A stretch of 64,000 nucleotides of DNA from Onthophagus taurus (GCF_036711975.1 NC_091971.1:7757501-7821500); one strand, 5' to 3'; counted from the stretch's first letter, positions 1 to 12,975 are shown. Translations and numbers: made by a program. Notes: a model not told the origin generated them from the letters alone.

Positions 1-165
1 TACTCAACATTCTTCCACGGTATAATTGCCATACCAGCAGAAAACTGACCTTACCTAAAATCTTTACCTGAGCAATTGACATTTGTAAACAAAACTGACC
101 TAGCACAACATTTTCAGTCTGGATCAGTGACATTTCTAAACAAAACCCACCTATATGACCAGGGG
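1..165. repeat. Diverged relative of the 51.6-52.8 kb minisatellite
   Basis: The stretch contains repeated pieces resembling AACAAAACTGACCT and a start resembling AACATTCTTCCACG followed by TATAATT. These match, in reverse complement and with changes, the core GCGTGAAGGAATGTT plus GGTCAGTTTTGTTTT of the array at 51.6-52.8 kb. It is too degenerate to define units. I infer a dispersed element that carries this sequence. Confidence 0.5.
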
Positions 166-3100
166 CGTTAGCCAGTACCAATTAAGCTTTAAATGGAAGT
201 TTGTTTTTTATCAGATAATCTTTTGCATTGAACCAAAGATGTTATTTACCCACTGGCTAAAAAAGTAAGGGTGAAAGCTCGAGTTATTAAATTGCAAGTA
301 AACTCCCGAGTTCTCTTTATTGATTTTTCTGTTTTAAATACTTTAGTGATGGCAGAGTGAATTTCAGAATTTTGTATCTTCTGAGGAATTTGCAGGAAAA
401 AGAAGTGTTAATAACCTGGAAGGCGCAACTTTTCTTTTATAGACATAAATATGTCCTGTTTGGCAACTTTTTCCAGAACAATTCGATTTCATCGCTACTA
501 AAAGTTGCTCCGTGTCTAACGACACTACGTTTTTTTGAAACAGCGGAACATAGGCATTAAACACTGTGATAGTTCACCAATTATATATCAAAGCTCAAAG
601 TTCAAAGGTATACTATATGAAAAAATCATAATGAAGAAAATATTGTCAATACATTTTTGGTTTTTATACTTTTAAATTTAATTAGATAGAAATCTTGAAT
701 AAACTCGTTAATTATAATATCACAATTATTATACGAAATGTCTACTATAACATTTTAATGATCCATTTAAACGATAAGGCAACACCGGCTTTTATAGACA
801 ATTACATTTTAATAACTTAATAACTATGCAATACCTGTCGTCCATTTAAGATAGAAGGGTTTTGAACCTGTAATACTTGTACAGCTTGTATTATCACAAC
901 AAATATAGCTATTAAATAAGATGTAAGGTATAATTCATAGAGGAATATCGTAAAATTGTTTTTTAGTTGGCTTGAAGGCTTGAAGTGGTAAATTGATTTG
1001 CTGTCAATCAACGATAATAAAATTATTGGAGTTTCTTAGAAAAGAGAAAATTATAATTATTCAATTACTCGTTTGAAACGCATTCGACTGTCTGTCGGAC
1101 TATTAATAATACAAGGTGAGAATTAGAATGCTCCATATCATCACAACTGACAAAATCATTAGCGAGATACGTTCACCTACGTGAATCGAGCTTTTTTTTT
1201 CAGTATTCGAGAGAGCGTGCAGACGCGAGCTGACGTAACTCAACAAGTACATTTTAATTGAACGTTATAAAATCGTACGGAATATAGCTCACGAGGTATT
1301 GAGGCCAATTTATGCGCTTATTTCTCTTCTTTCGAAGTGCTTTTACCGGCTTGACGGCGCTATAAATTGCCTGTCCAATATAATAGCCCGGTTCCATGGT
1401 CTTTATGGAATTATTTTTTTCGGTTACCCTTTTAAAATACTTTTATAAATAATTTCTGGGTGTTACTTAAAAAAATACGTAATAAAAATACTTTAAATTA
1501 AAATTCCTCACCAGAGTATATGCTACTGGTATTGACCTAACCCTGTTTACACGCAACTACATATAAACCCAACCGCATTAATAATAAATTTACCATAAAA
1601 TGCATCATAAATTAATGTTTAAATAAATAAATGTCCTGTATATGTAGTAACCCTATGACAGCCTAGAAATTTTTTTATTTTGCCAAATAAATTTATTATA
1701 TCTAAGATAGAGAATAGATTTTTCTTAATATATAACAATGGCAGTACCCCAAACAAATAGCGTGTCATGCTACGCTGGCTCCGTGTGGGCGACCCGCTAC
1801 TGTTATTTATGAGAAACTGTTAAGATACCTTTCAACTGAATATTTAATATTTAAAAAAATGGGATATACCAAAGAATTACGAAACACATACATCAAACTA
1901 AACAATCCCATTGCTAAAAAATCACAATATAAGTGATTGATCGAAACCGCGGTATGTTCAACGACCAACTCTACTGTCGATTGAACTTAATAAATAACAA
2001 TATTCCGAGTCATGCAATAAAATTTGCAATACTAAACAGCGGAGATTTTTTTCCCGATTCAGTAGACCCGGTCATTAATTTCTACTAACCACATAAATCA
2101 AATGGTTCATGTCCGTATAATCTTTCGTTGCAATAATTTATAGTACTTCTAACCTTAACAATGGCATTATTTCCACCGGAACGTTACTGTACTAATGAGC
2201 AAAACAACAATGATCTCGGTACAAACCTTTTTGTAAGTGCTCGTGCGGTTTCTGTTGAGCACACAACTCTATTATAGTGTTTAACTGTGCCAGTTGGGGT
2301 TTATGAAGCACTTCTGTCAAGAATCTTTTTACAAGTTATTTCAGAGCCGTGTAAGTAATCTCATTAAATCAATAAAAAATATTATGGACTTATTACTATT
2401 GTACTCTGAAGTCTATAAATTTGTGTCTCCACTTCACCATTGTAAATCTATTTACTGGCTACGCCCTCTCAGAAGAATCACGAACTTTAAATTGTTTCTA
2501 TCACGCATTAAGTACGTGATGGTGGCGTAATTTTAGATAGATAATTCAATAGTATTTTCGAACTTAATGTTACCTTCTCGATATTTATTTCCAATCACGA
2601 TTTTCGAACACATCCCAGTAAATGGATAATATTTCATAGTCAAGAAAGATTCTCTCGGGGGGATTGCAGAAGAAAATCCATTTATCAATGAGAATTTATT
2701 GCTGCAATACCTGATGAATATAAAAGACGTGTTGGTCTTCTCCAATACTAAAGAACTCAAAACCGACTTTTATGAAGTCGAACTTCGATGACAGCTAATT
2801 GATATTCTTTTCTAATTGATATTCTTAGTTCGCAGCTCCTGATAGTCATTTATTAAAGATCCTATATAAAGAAATATGAAATTAGATTTCCACCGTCCAA
2901 TAGACTACCGGTTTAATTATTAATTTAATATCGGCTCTCGTACGGCTAATGCTAATTAGCCGGTATTGTAATTGAGAATTAAACGCAATGCCGGCATGCT
3001 TACGTACGGCCGTTCCGTCAAGGTAACAGATTTCTTCCTTATATGTATCGATCGACATTCTCGGCAACGCTGCTCCGGCGGAGAGCAATCGATGCTAGGA

Positions 3101-4020
3101 CGTAAATATAAATTGTAATTCAAATTTCATTCCGGAATTAACTCGTGTGAGCGATTCCAAAGTGAAAGGATGCCCGTATGCCCTGCTATGGCTTTTTATG
3201 GTGGGGCCACAGCGGGGTCAGAGGTGACAGATATCTGCTGATCGAATAACCGCACCCATACAGGTCATATATCAGGACCGGATTATGTTATTATAATCCA
3301 TTCAAATATGTAAACATTTTTCTTAATATTTTTCTTCAAGATGAATTAGACAAAGTGCACTCGTAGAGTCTACAAATCCCTAGAGGGACGTGCAATGAAG
3401 GAAATACGGCTGTAAGATGAATGGTTACAAGAAGATATAAACTAGGCAGCTAGACGAAGAAAAGATATCGCCGAAGGCGTTTAGGAATTATACTCATAAC
3501 TAATCGACGATTTTAAGTGGGAGTCATAACTATGAATATAACTTTCCTTTTTACTAATAAATCGAGAAAATTCAAGATTTTTTTCTTAAATTTATTTAAA
3601 AGTTAATATCAAGATTATGTTGTGATTATTATCTTTAATAGTCACTTTTGTTATTTTAACATTACCATATCATCAAAGGCATCGTAGTTAACCTTATCAG
3701 ATCAGGAGGAGACTCAACAATCTTTTCAAGATCGCCACCACAATCTCCACAATACAATTCTGGAATCTCCTCTTGGAACATTTATGATCAAGGTCATGGT
3801 GTGTCAATGACTTTGCCAAGATTTTTGATCAAAAAGTTCCAAATATTCCAACAATAAAGTTATTACCAATTTGAAAATACCACGACATAATGAGTTTTTA
3901 ATAGTGATATGCGAGATAATATATGATTTGTTATTTATCTAAAACCAATTTTAATGGTTTAGCAGCAGTCTGAAGATATTTGTAGTTGTATCCAAATCGA
4001 AGGGAACCTAATCATAAGTT
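166..4020. other. Gene-free AT-rich stretch
   Basis: No open reading frame here resembles a known protein or has a convincing exon structure. The DNA is AT-rich with scattered short repeats. Short, somewhat more GC-rich islands (for example 3,130-3,280) gave no recognisable product in any frame. Confidence 0.5.
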
Positions 4021-4043
4021 ATTTAGGAATCTGTACACTCCCC

Positions 4044-4655
4044 TTGCCTGAAAAGGGGTCTTTTCGTTCTAAAAGTAGAAGAGGTTTGACAAAAAGAATT
4101 AGCGTCGACGAAGAAAAAAAGATCCTGGTTCGAGTTGCAGAAAATGCATCTGTAAGTACCAGCCGATTAAGTATTGCAACCGGGATAAGCCAATCGTCGA
4201 TGTGCAGAGTTTTAAAGAAAGAAAAAACCCGGCCATATCATTATACCCCCGTTCAAAACTTATTACCGCAAGATCATGTAGCACGCCTACATTATGCCCA
4301 CTTATTACAAAACAAATTAAGTGAAAAAGAAAAATTTCTTGAAAAGATTCTGTTCACTGTCAACTGGAAAAACAATCACTTATGGGATTCCGTGAATACA
4401 CATGCTGTGAGAGAGACATTTTCAACACGAGTTTAAAGTAAATATTTGATGTGGTGTAATATCCAATTTTTCATTGGTCCATTTGAATTCTCTCCTAAAT
4501 TACATGGACGTGTGTACTTAAGTTTTCTTGAAGATCATATTCACGAGCTTTTACAGGACCTACCAGACGCTCTAAAAGAAGACATGTGGTTTATGCAGGA
4601 CGGTGCGCCATCACATTATAGTCCTATTTATGTTAAATTTTATTTATTTTATTAA
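4044..4655 (+). pseudogene. Broken Tc1/mariner-superfamily-like transposase
   Basis: Two reading frames together look like one transposase. The first (4,044-4,436) has a helix-turn-helix-like N-terminal part with SRLSIATGISQSSMCRVLK around residues 38-56. The second (from about 4,446) carries GRVYLSFLEDHIHELLQDL and then the DDE-type motif WFMQDGAPSHYS near 4,588-4,623. A frameshift around 4,430 separates them, and the protein stops about 10 codons after the second catalytic Asp region, so the third acidic residue and the C-terminal PRSPDL-type motif are missing. The layout and the QDGAP motif are typical of IS630/Tc1/mariner-type transposases common in insects. It starts without a good ATG. 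It is a dead relic; exact family not settled. Confidence 0.75.
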
Positions 4656-4664
4656 ATTAGCTAA

Positions 4665-6090
4665 ATTTTATGTTAATAGTACAAAAAGCTGCAAAATTAT
4701 CAAGAAAGTTCAAACATTTGTATAAGAGATGTTGGTATTTGTCTAGTGTCTCCGATATTCGGATTTCCCATTATTTCTGACTCACCTTGTATATCATTTT
4801 ATAGAGGACAACTTAAGCTTTAACTAGATATAAAGATCGTTCCTTTATCTTCATATTTAAGCCCAGCACGATTAATTACAATTAACTTTTTTTTTAATTT
4901 GATAATATTACAATCAAGATGGCAACATTTTTGAAAAATAATTTCTTGTTTTCTTAAAGATAAATTTATTTATAGTATAAATAATATACTTTTCATTATT
5001 TTCTTAATTCCTAAATTGTGCAATTCCATGAAGTGGATAATGTCTTAAAGTCAAAGAGCATCAGCAAGCGATCGCTTAAACGAAGAGCGACCGATTGAGT
5101 ATCTCCAATAGGTTCCAGGTTAATTGCAGGCACTTAGGTAATAGCTCAGGCTGCATAACAATAAATCGTAAGCCCTCCCGACGAACGGCCGTCGAAAAAG
5201 CGAAACGCACGTATAATTGTATTCTGCAGAAGTATAAATTTTCGAACCGAACGCTTTCGCCGCTCACGATTTTAATTAAAATATTCATATTGCGCCAGTC
5301 GACACGAGTTGAACCCTTTGTCTCCTATAACCGATTTAACCGACCAAGAGATAGCCATTGTATTCCGGTAGATGACCACCATGAACCGTTTTCTAAAATA
5401 CGATTGTTTCGAGACAATAATTATTTTGAATAATATTCTCATGGATTTCTCTCGTTTTTTTAAGTCGATCCCTTTAAGAACATAATTAATAAAATACGTA
5501 ACAACATTAAGAATTTTTTCCACGCACATTCCTGCCAACTACCGTTTGTAGCGACGTCATCAATAAATCAACGCAGCGGCTAATAAATCAGTATAATAAA
5601 CGCATATATGATAACCACGTTAGTAATAAAAAAGTGCCATAAACTGTCTATATGCGCCGTGTGTCAATAATATGTGTTATTTTTTGCAGTTGGGCGCACG
5701 CCGAGCCGCTCTCCTCGAGTATTTTCTCACGGATATTTGTCTTTTCGAATTGCATAAATTGTTATCAGTTCAATAAAATCGTCTCAGCCCGCACAAAACC
5801 TATAATTGCAACGGAATACAACAGTGTTAATATTAATAAATCTCCAGCGGCTACGTATTATGTTACTAACAAGCGTAATAATAGAGTGATTGTAAATTGT
5901 AAATTGGATTTTACACCGTTATAAATCATGTTCTTTATTCTACACACTTTGTACCTTATCGGTACTTGATTCAGGATTAAAACCATGAATAACTAAGCGA
6001 CCACTATATTTTAGACCTTATTCGCGTATTATTATTACTTATGTTAGTAACCTTTTGTAAAATAATATTATTATGAACAATAATAAATTA
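4665..6090. other. Gene-free AT-rich stretch
   Basis: I see no recognisable gene. A short CACCTTGTAT near 4,784 could be a remnant of a transposon terminus belonging to the adjacent transposase relic, but no partner end was found at a sensible distance. Confidence 0.45.
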
Positions 6091-6100
6091 ATTTACGTAA

Positions 6101-6260
6101 TATTCTACACAACATCAATCACTACCGGATGGATAACGCGTAGGCTTTCATCAATAACAATATTGAAATCGCCGCAGCACAGAAACTTCATAATACATGA
6201 TAACGTAAGTAATAAATTTATCTTGTAACGATAAACCATTTCCCGAAGTTTATTCCAAAG
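6101..6260. repeat. Diverged direct duplication, copy 1
   Basis: This segment matches 6,442-6,630 in order and orientation. Shared blocks include AATCACTACCG, GGCTTTCATCAATAACAAT, GAAACTTCATAA and CTTGTAACGATAAACCATT, ending in CGAAGTTTATT. The two copies lie about 340 bp apart and differ by substitutions and small indels. Confidence 0.8.
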
Positions 6261-6337
6261 ACATTCGTCGAAGGTACGATGATGCGAAGGTACATTTATA
6301 GGATCAATTTGTCGCCGATAATCGTCGTCTTACACCT

Positions 6338-6385
6338 AGGTCTAGTATTAGTTTTAGTGGTAGTGTTAGTTCTAGTTTTAGTTGT
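6338..6385 (+). repeat. TAGTTCTAGTGT-type simple repeat
   Basis: The stretch is made of variants of TCTAGTATTAGTTTTAGTG in which the 6-mer T[AT]AGT[TG] recurs. The same repeat family is present at 24,245-24,292, and in reverse complement at 48,145-48,175 and 56,386-56,580. Confidence 0.7.
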
Positions 6386-6441
6386 TCTTCAGCGCTAAGT
6401 TGTATATTTTCTACGTAATATTTTCTTTCTGTATCAACGCA

Positions 6442-6630
6442 ATATTCCACACAGTATTAATCACTACCGAATGTACAACGCGTGGGCTTTCATCAATAAC
6501 AATGTCGAAATCGCCTCAGTACAGATATATACCGCGAAACTTCATAAAACATGTACCGATAACGTGCGTAATAAATTGATCTGGTAAATTATCTTGTAAC
6601 GATAAACCATTCGGCGAAGTTTATTGGAGA
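6442..6630. repeat. Diverged direct duplication, copy 2
   Basis: This is the second copy of the segment at 6,101-6,260. It has a short insertion before the CTTGTAACGATAAACCATT block. The simple repeat at 6,338-6,385 lies between the two copies. Confidence 0.8.
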
Positions 6631-6639
6631 TTTTGTAAT

Positions 6640-8280
6640 ACAAAAAATTAACAAAAAAAAATCCCTTATGCAAAAAAAATACACGCGAGGTCGCCCACCC
6701 GCCGCAGGACACTGAAAAAATTATGAGAATCCTCGTAAATTCGCAGCAATCGGGTAGGTCTATAAAAATTAACGACACCGTTTTTATATTCGCGATTAAC
6801 ACTTAATGGTTCCGAGTTACTCGCTTTAAGGACGAAAATAAAACGATTTGTGAGTTACGAATTGTTTCGAAATGTGAGGGTTATACGATATAAATGATAT
6901 ATGTTACGGAAACAAAGTGATGAATCCAACCTCTCATTAAACGCTACCAACTTATCAATCGTTAATCTAAATTCGACACATTAAACATTATTTCCGTTAA
7001 TATTCCAAACGCGTTCAAATTCGCTCGTTTCTCCTGTATATTATCAAAGTATTTTATCTTAATACATGTATATAAGTAATTTGTGTAAATGTGATGCAGT
7101 TTTTACAACTTTTTACCTCATGTACACTTTTAGACTCCACTTAATCCTCACCACATATGGCCGTGATGTTAAACTTACGCCTTCTTGAAAACTCATTTCA
7201 TTCAAACCGATCATAGATAAGACACAGTTTGAAAAAGAAATTATAATGTGCTTGTTGATAAATTCTTGAAGACAGAATTTGATCAGAAAACGTTTACGCC
7301 ATACTTTAACAAAAACTCCATTAATTAAAGCATATGACTTTACAAAAAAGAAAGAAAAAGAGAAGCGTGTCTGATTAATAGGTCCATTATACGGAATCCG
7401 CCCATACATAGCGGCGTGTTATGATATACGATCGGATTCGTCGTTTTTAATTGTTGAATATCAATTAATTTCAATTACGCTCCACCGTATAAACGGGAGG
7501 AAAAGGAATTTGATAAGTATGCGGGAACACGCAATATCACTTTAGACTGCCGCGGCGTATTATAATTATAAAATGCCGAGCGGAATTTATGAAAGAAACT
7601 GGCAAGGAGTTCGCTACCAGTTTCGCCGCAATTAGCTCGGTATTTATCGACTTTGGCAAAAGGAAGCTGCGATGGACCGCTCGCGGAGAGAAAAAACCGC
7701 GAAACGATTGAGATCTGTAATGTTATTTATTTTATCATAAAGAAGTTGAGTGGTGCGAGGCACGCGAGATATGTGTAACAAACTTGCGAGAAATGTACGG
7801 CGACATGCGATTCCAGATACTGTAGGTAACTTCGCGGCAGATGTTAGATATTATAGAAATAATATTTTAAATTCTCACAATATTTCCACGTGATAGATTC
7901 AGTTATATTCCATCTACTGTTTATACTTGACGAGTAACTTGACTTGCTAACAGCAAAATCGCCTACATAAATTGCATCCAAGATTACACGAACACATAAA
8001 TAACAAAATTATTTACATATTGATACGTGGGTAAAATTGTTGATTTTAAATGAATGTTAGAAGACGAATAAATACCCCAATAAGCAAGACTTCTTACAAC
8101 AAAATCCAAAATCTCTTTTAGCGCCACTAACTACTATGATAACTGATAACTAAAGAACATTTTTATCATCAGCCAGGTTTATCTTCCTTTCATTTAAGTT
8201 CCATATCTTAGCAAACTGCGGACTGATAACACAGTTTGCTAAGCTGATAACGCGCAGGAATCTTGAAACTGATTGCAAAA
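6640..8280. other. Gene-free AT-rich stretch
   Basis: No recognisable gene, RNA or transposon was found. The open frames here have no family resemblance and no exon-like borders. Confidence 0.45.
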
Positions 8281-8289
8281 GAGAAGACT

Positions 8290-8512
8290 AAATATTGCAT
8301 GTAGAAGACTACTTACTCCTTGCAGAACACTAGATACTGCTTGCAAAACTACTTACAACAAATGAATGCCAGGTACCGCCAATGGAATACAACTAAATAT
8401 AGACTACTTATTTCTTACAGAAGAGTAGATACTGCTTGTAAAACGCCAAATATAACTGATAGGAGACTAAATTGTGCTTGCAGAAAGTTGCTTACCACTT
8501 GCAGAGGAATGT
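8290..8512 (+). repeat. 21-bp dispersed minisatellite, tract 1 (degenerate)
   Basis: The tract consists of degenerate units close to AGACTAGATACTGCTTGCAG. Recurring words are AGACTA, AGATACTG and CTTGCAGA. It shares its consensus with tracts at 18,835-19,150, 22,835-23,085 and, in reverse orientation, 36,455-36,805. Confidence 0.75.
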
Positions 8513-8637
8513 GATGCTCAGTTTGGGGTTGATATGATATTAATTGCAGCAACAAATAATAATTATTTCATTGATAAATTATTATTTCTGAAAGAAATTT
8601 TTGAGACATAAAAGTATTGTAAAATTCAAAATGCATG

Positions 8638-8823
8638 TTAAAATGTAATAATATACTTCCCGAACAGTCTTTCCATCACTTTGTCGGCAAACCACTCGGA
8701 CCTCTTAGCAAATCTGTCATCTGCTGGTGTATCAAGATGTTCCATAGAATAGTATCTCTACAAATCGCAGACCGTGACAGCACTTGGTCTTCTCCGGCCG
8801 ATTGACTTTGAGGTGCGTTTCAT
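8638..8823 (-). other. Unassigned coding-like island, interrupted by TAG
   Basis: On the minus strand an ATG at 8,823 opens a frame that runs 21 codons to a TAG (8,758-8,760) and then stays open for another 39 codons to a TAA. The second part includes RYYSMEHLDTPADD, then FAKRSEWFADKVMERLFGKY, which has a charged amphipathic look and codon composition unlike the AT-rich surroundings. The first part includes SIGRRRPSAVTVCDL. The sequence just before the AGA codon, TTTGTAG, could instead be a splice acceptor, which would make 8,638-8,757 a terminal exon. I do not recognise a family. It may be an exon of a gene outside the window, a pseudogene, or chance. Confidence 0.35.
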
Positions 8824-8829
8824 CTGTAC

Positions 8830-11300
8830 CGTGCGTACACTCGGTTCAATTTGTTATCAACCGAGAGATCGGGCCGAATGAATTATTTATTCCATTTAGA
8901 TCTGTCCGGAATATCGGCGATAACAAACTTGCTCGAGTTGGACGGAAGTAATGAATTAGTAGCCGTTAGATGTCTTAGCGGTATCCGCGTACTCGCTGAT
9001 ATTGATGGTGATATGGAAGCAAATAGTCACGGCGAACGCACACTTCTTTGCCGGTCGCGTTTTCCTAATCAATGGTGAAGGATTTATAAGGACCCCACCG
9101 TCGATTTATGTAGCCAACTTGGTAGTACAAATATATCCTTGGGGTAACGAAAACGGCTTTAAATTAATTCGCATGACAAGTATACAAATATCAAAAATGA
9201 GCTATGATACATGTTCGAGTTTCTGCACCTGTTTTCTCGATGGTTGCAAGGATGTCTTCATGGTCTATTTATACACTACTTGATAAAATCTTATGAGACT
9301 ATATGAAAGTGTCGATAAAAAAAAATAATAAGTACAGTTTATGCAAACAAGTTTTATGACATTACTAAGTATTCAATCTCCGCGACGTGTTATATAAGTA
9401 AAATCATGGGCATCATAACTATCATATAAAACAATCTTGTATGCAAATAGGCAGTGTGTAGTCCTTTTACAGAGACTAAGTAATAAATAATAAGCATTTA
9501 GCATAGGTTTTACTGCGGAATATTTTACAAAATTATTACTCCTTAAACAGACCTTGTTTTGCATATAATCTTCACTTCACCAAGTTGGTTTTGTAAAAAA
9601 CTACATAAAACATTCGAAGGGCGGTCAAAAAAATTTAATGGGTATTTCGAAAGTAAATTTTAATGTTCTTTTCAACCGTGCAAAATAACTTTGCGTAAAT
9701 ATCCGTAAATTGTGCTTAAATTCATTCAAATTGAGGCAATAAATTCTGAAGAAGGTGAGGTCACTCAACGCACGAAATTGAATTCCCGATGCGATAACAT
9801 CGACCGTGCGCGCACATACATTAAAATCTTCATTACCTTTAACCATCTCAATCAAAATTGAGTGCGTCTATCAATATCTTTTATCTAGAGCACGCTACTT
9901 GTATTTTAATAGGTTGAATTGATGAAGCTGGTCAGCGGACGTGATGGAAGAATTATCGTTGCTAATGAGCATATTATGTGGTCCGCCTACTTGCTGTTTC
10001 TGACTGAATAGAATGACTACAAGGCAATGAAATTCTTGCGCAACAGTTATACATTAACTACCAAATTGTTCTTGATGTAGCAATATTTGTGATCGTTACA
10101 AATATTAATAAATAAACAAAAAAAATTAAAAGCGAATTTCATCATAAACGAAGTTTAATTGTACCATAACTAGAAGACATGCAAATTTAGCTGCTTATCT
10201 TCTCGGTTTATGGCGTTTGATTATGGTAATAATTGTGCGAAGCCGATTATTTGACTATTAAATTGTAAAGTTCATTGATAACATGCCGCCTCGTATATAC
10301 GATCGTTTAGAAACCCGAACAACCGCGTTTACCGACGTTGCGCAACAGACAATGGCGACGATTTACAGTACCCGAGGGGGCAGAATTCCTTGTCTCGTTA
10401 ATGAGAGTAATTTCGATCGTTTACTGCTGTTGATATGCGCGCGGATTCGTTTCGAGCCCGGCGTTTAACTCTCCGAGAGCCTTTCGATTTGGTTCGTTGT
10501 ATAATTAATTTTAATTTCACTTTTTACGAGCCATTGTTCGAAATATGCGAGTTTCGAAAGTTGTCTTTATTAATAGTTTTATTACAACTATCATTGTCTG
10601 GTTAAATCTATTGATTATTAGACATAATATTCTAAGGTATCATAATAATAACATAAATGTATAAAATGTAAAAATATCAATACATTTTTTTTAAGAGTAG
10701 GTACTCTACATGGTAATAGATTTTAGTGAATGCTCAATTATTTGTTTCGAAAGAAATCGTTTCCCAAGATTCAATCGGTGCATACCGTAGTCGATGCATA
10801 GCATCACGTAGAAGTTCTGGTAACGAAGGAATAGTTTAATTTATTCAACCCGAGCTGGGCAAAAACAGCGAACTCCGCAACTGGGAACGGCGTTGGCGGT
10901 TTGCCGCACAAAGGAATCTTTGCCGGAACGTGATAACGTTAGGATAATTGATACCGAACCGTATCCCGACTCTCGCCGAGTTTATACAGGGCGTTATTTA
11001 ATTATACCCATAAATTTCGTTACGTAATCAACCACTTCTACTGCCTCCTCTGCGCTAAGCGGTAAGTTCCCGCGAATTTACACACATTCCTGCGGGATAT
11101 TGCGGCGATGTATCACGTACAACCGGTAATGATTTAGGTGACTACTCGTTATTTTGAGAATTTAACCGGCAGTGAATTATTTTCTATATAGTACAGGTGC
11201 GTATAAGAGGTTTTATGGAGGCGAAAACGCGTTTCTCGCCGTTACTATTACACCCAATTATACAACAGAAATGCTAAATATGACGTGCGAAATTTGTGGG
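8830..11300. other. Gene-free stretch
   Basis: Apart from the flanking island and the retrotransposon relic that follows, I see no gene. Some parts (8,850-9,080 and 10,850-11,000) are less AT-rich, but their frames resemble nothing that I know. Confidence 0.4.
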
Positions 11301-11459
11301 AACAAATTGATCGATGTGTTTTAGGATGTAATGTGTAGTAAACATAGGTATGATACAAAAAATACATTTAATCAGTACGAACGAAAAAATTTGTATCTAT
11401 TTTATATTTTTTGTATCTTAGAAAAAGATATTTATCCTCAAATCACCGAATCATTGCTT

Positions 11460-12640
11460 GTAGGCGAGGCTTTTATATTTAAAAAGTCAAAATATGTTCT
11501 AAATTATGTTGTTTGCTACATTCCGCCTGCTACACCTGGAGAAATGTATAGTCCTACTTGGATCATATTCAATCGTCACTAGATATGCCATTGGATACTT
11601 TGATCCTGGGCGATTTTAATATTCCATCACTTGCTGTCATGAACGATGAACAAGCTGCTACCCTTCGTAACTTTCTTAGTTTCAACAATCTTGTACAATT
11701 GAATAACGTGGATAATATTATAGATAGAACACTCGATCTGGTGCTTGCGTGTTCACACATAAATCTTAACGTGATACACTCCGATTTTGCTTTGGTTCGC
11801 GAAGACAATTATCATCCAGCATTATTGGAAACTCTAAATATATCTGCACCTCAGTTCCTTACGGTTCGAAATATATACCAAGACGCCCAGTATTGCTTCA
11901 AAAGGGCTAACCTGCCCGACTTATACAATGCAGTTTTGAGTATTGACTGGAATTATCTATTTTATATGCTGACGACACTAGCTTGTTAACTAGGCACATT
12001 TGAGAAACAGAAGCCACAACCTTACAAAATTTAATGTTTATATCGGCAAAGCATTGGTTTGCTAGTAATCGCCTGACTTTGAATAGTGGCAAGACAGTTA
12101 TAAATTCTCGTTTGAATTCCACTGTGTCTCTGTTGAGGGATCTCTCGGAGTTTTGTTCTACTGAAATATTACGTACAGCTTATTTTGATTTTCCAACGTC
12201 ATATTAGCTACGGTATACTTGCGTGGGGCCATGCCCGATGAGTAAAAGAATTTTTGGCTTACAAAGAAGAGCCATTCGTAATATTGCTAAACTAAATTAC
12301 AGAGATGATTGTCGCCCTTCTTTCATTAACTCAAAGATATTAACGTTTCCTTCATTGTATATTTTGGAACGCCTAAAATTCATGTTATTGAATTCATGAA
12401 AAGAATAATAATATTCACAAATACGAAAGCAGGGGGAAGAATGACGTTCGGCATGCTTCAATACGACTTCCAAAATCTAGAAACGCATACAACTACTATA
12501 GGGTGAAATTTTACAATGTCGTGTGTATGGTGGTTTAACGGGCTTATCTTTTAAAACTTCGGTCAATAAAATTAAAAATATTTTGTTGGAGAAGGCCTAT
12601 TACAGTATTGATGAGTTTATAAGTGATGCGTCTATCTATG
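11460..12640 (+). mobile_element. Non-LTR retrotransposon relic: endonuclease, reverse transcriptase pieces and C-terminus
   Basis: A first block (about 11,505-11,900, with a frame change near 11,560) looks like an apurinic-type endonuclease: YIPPATPGE, then LILGDFNIPSL and IIDRTLDLVLA. At about 11,955 a different frame gives LILYADDTSLLTRHI, the catalytic YADD box of reverse transcriptase, followed by ASNRLTLNSGKT. Near 12,210 there is YGILAWGHA, and near 12,560 IKNILLEKAYYSIDEFI, both typical of the downstream end of RTE or jockey-type ORF2 proteins. Most of the fingers and palm before YADD are deleted, and stops and frameshifts interrupt every block. It is dead. The clade assignment is my inference. 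Confidence 0.8.
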
Positions 12641-12709
12641 AAATCACTATTCAACTTTATTGTGCTATTGTGTTGTACATTTTTTTTCTCTTATTATTTT
12701 TCACATGTA

Positions 12710-12975
12710 TATTATTGACGAATGTATACCTGCGGGTTTGCAGCATATTTTCAATTTAATAATCAAGAATGCTGAGTTCCCGAAGATAAAGGAAGTTGAG
12801 CAGTGTGTTCTGTTTTTAAAAAAAGGTGATAAATGCTGCATAACAAATTATTAGCCTATAGCCATTATAAATAATTTTTCCATGCTATTGAAGCAAGTCG
12901 TGACACGTAAAATCGAATTTTACACTAAGGCCCGTACATGTGACCAACAACATGGGTTTTGCAAAGGCTGTTGGT
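12710..12975 (+). mobile_element. Second non-LTR reverse transcriptase fragment (N-terminal fingers)
   Basis: The + strand reads PAGLQHIFNLIIKNAEFPK, then LFLKKGDKCCITNY, a stop, PIAIINNFSMLLKQVV and finally QQHGFCKG. This is the classic order of the reverse transcriptase fingers (fragment before the palm). It lies downstream of the C-terminal piece of the preceding relic, so the order is wrong for a single colinear copy. Either two related insertions sit side by side or one has been rearranged. Confidence 0.75.

Noticed and set aside
1112..4790. A transposon spanning from ACAAGGTGAG at 1,111 to CTCACCTTGT at 4,780
   Set aside because: The ends match over only ten bases and the distance is too great for the broken transposase; no other support.
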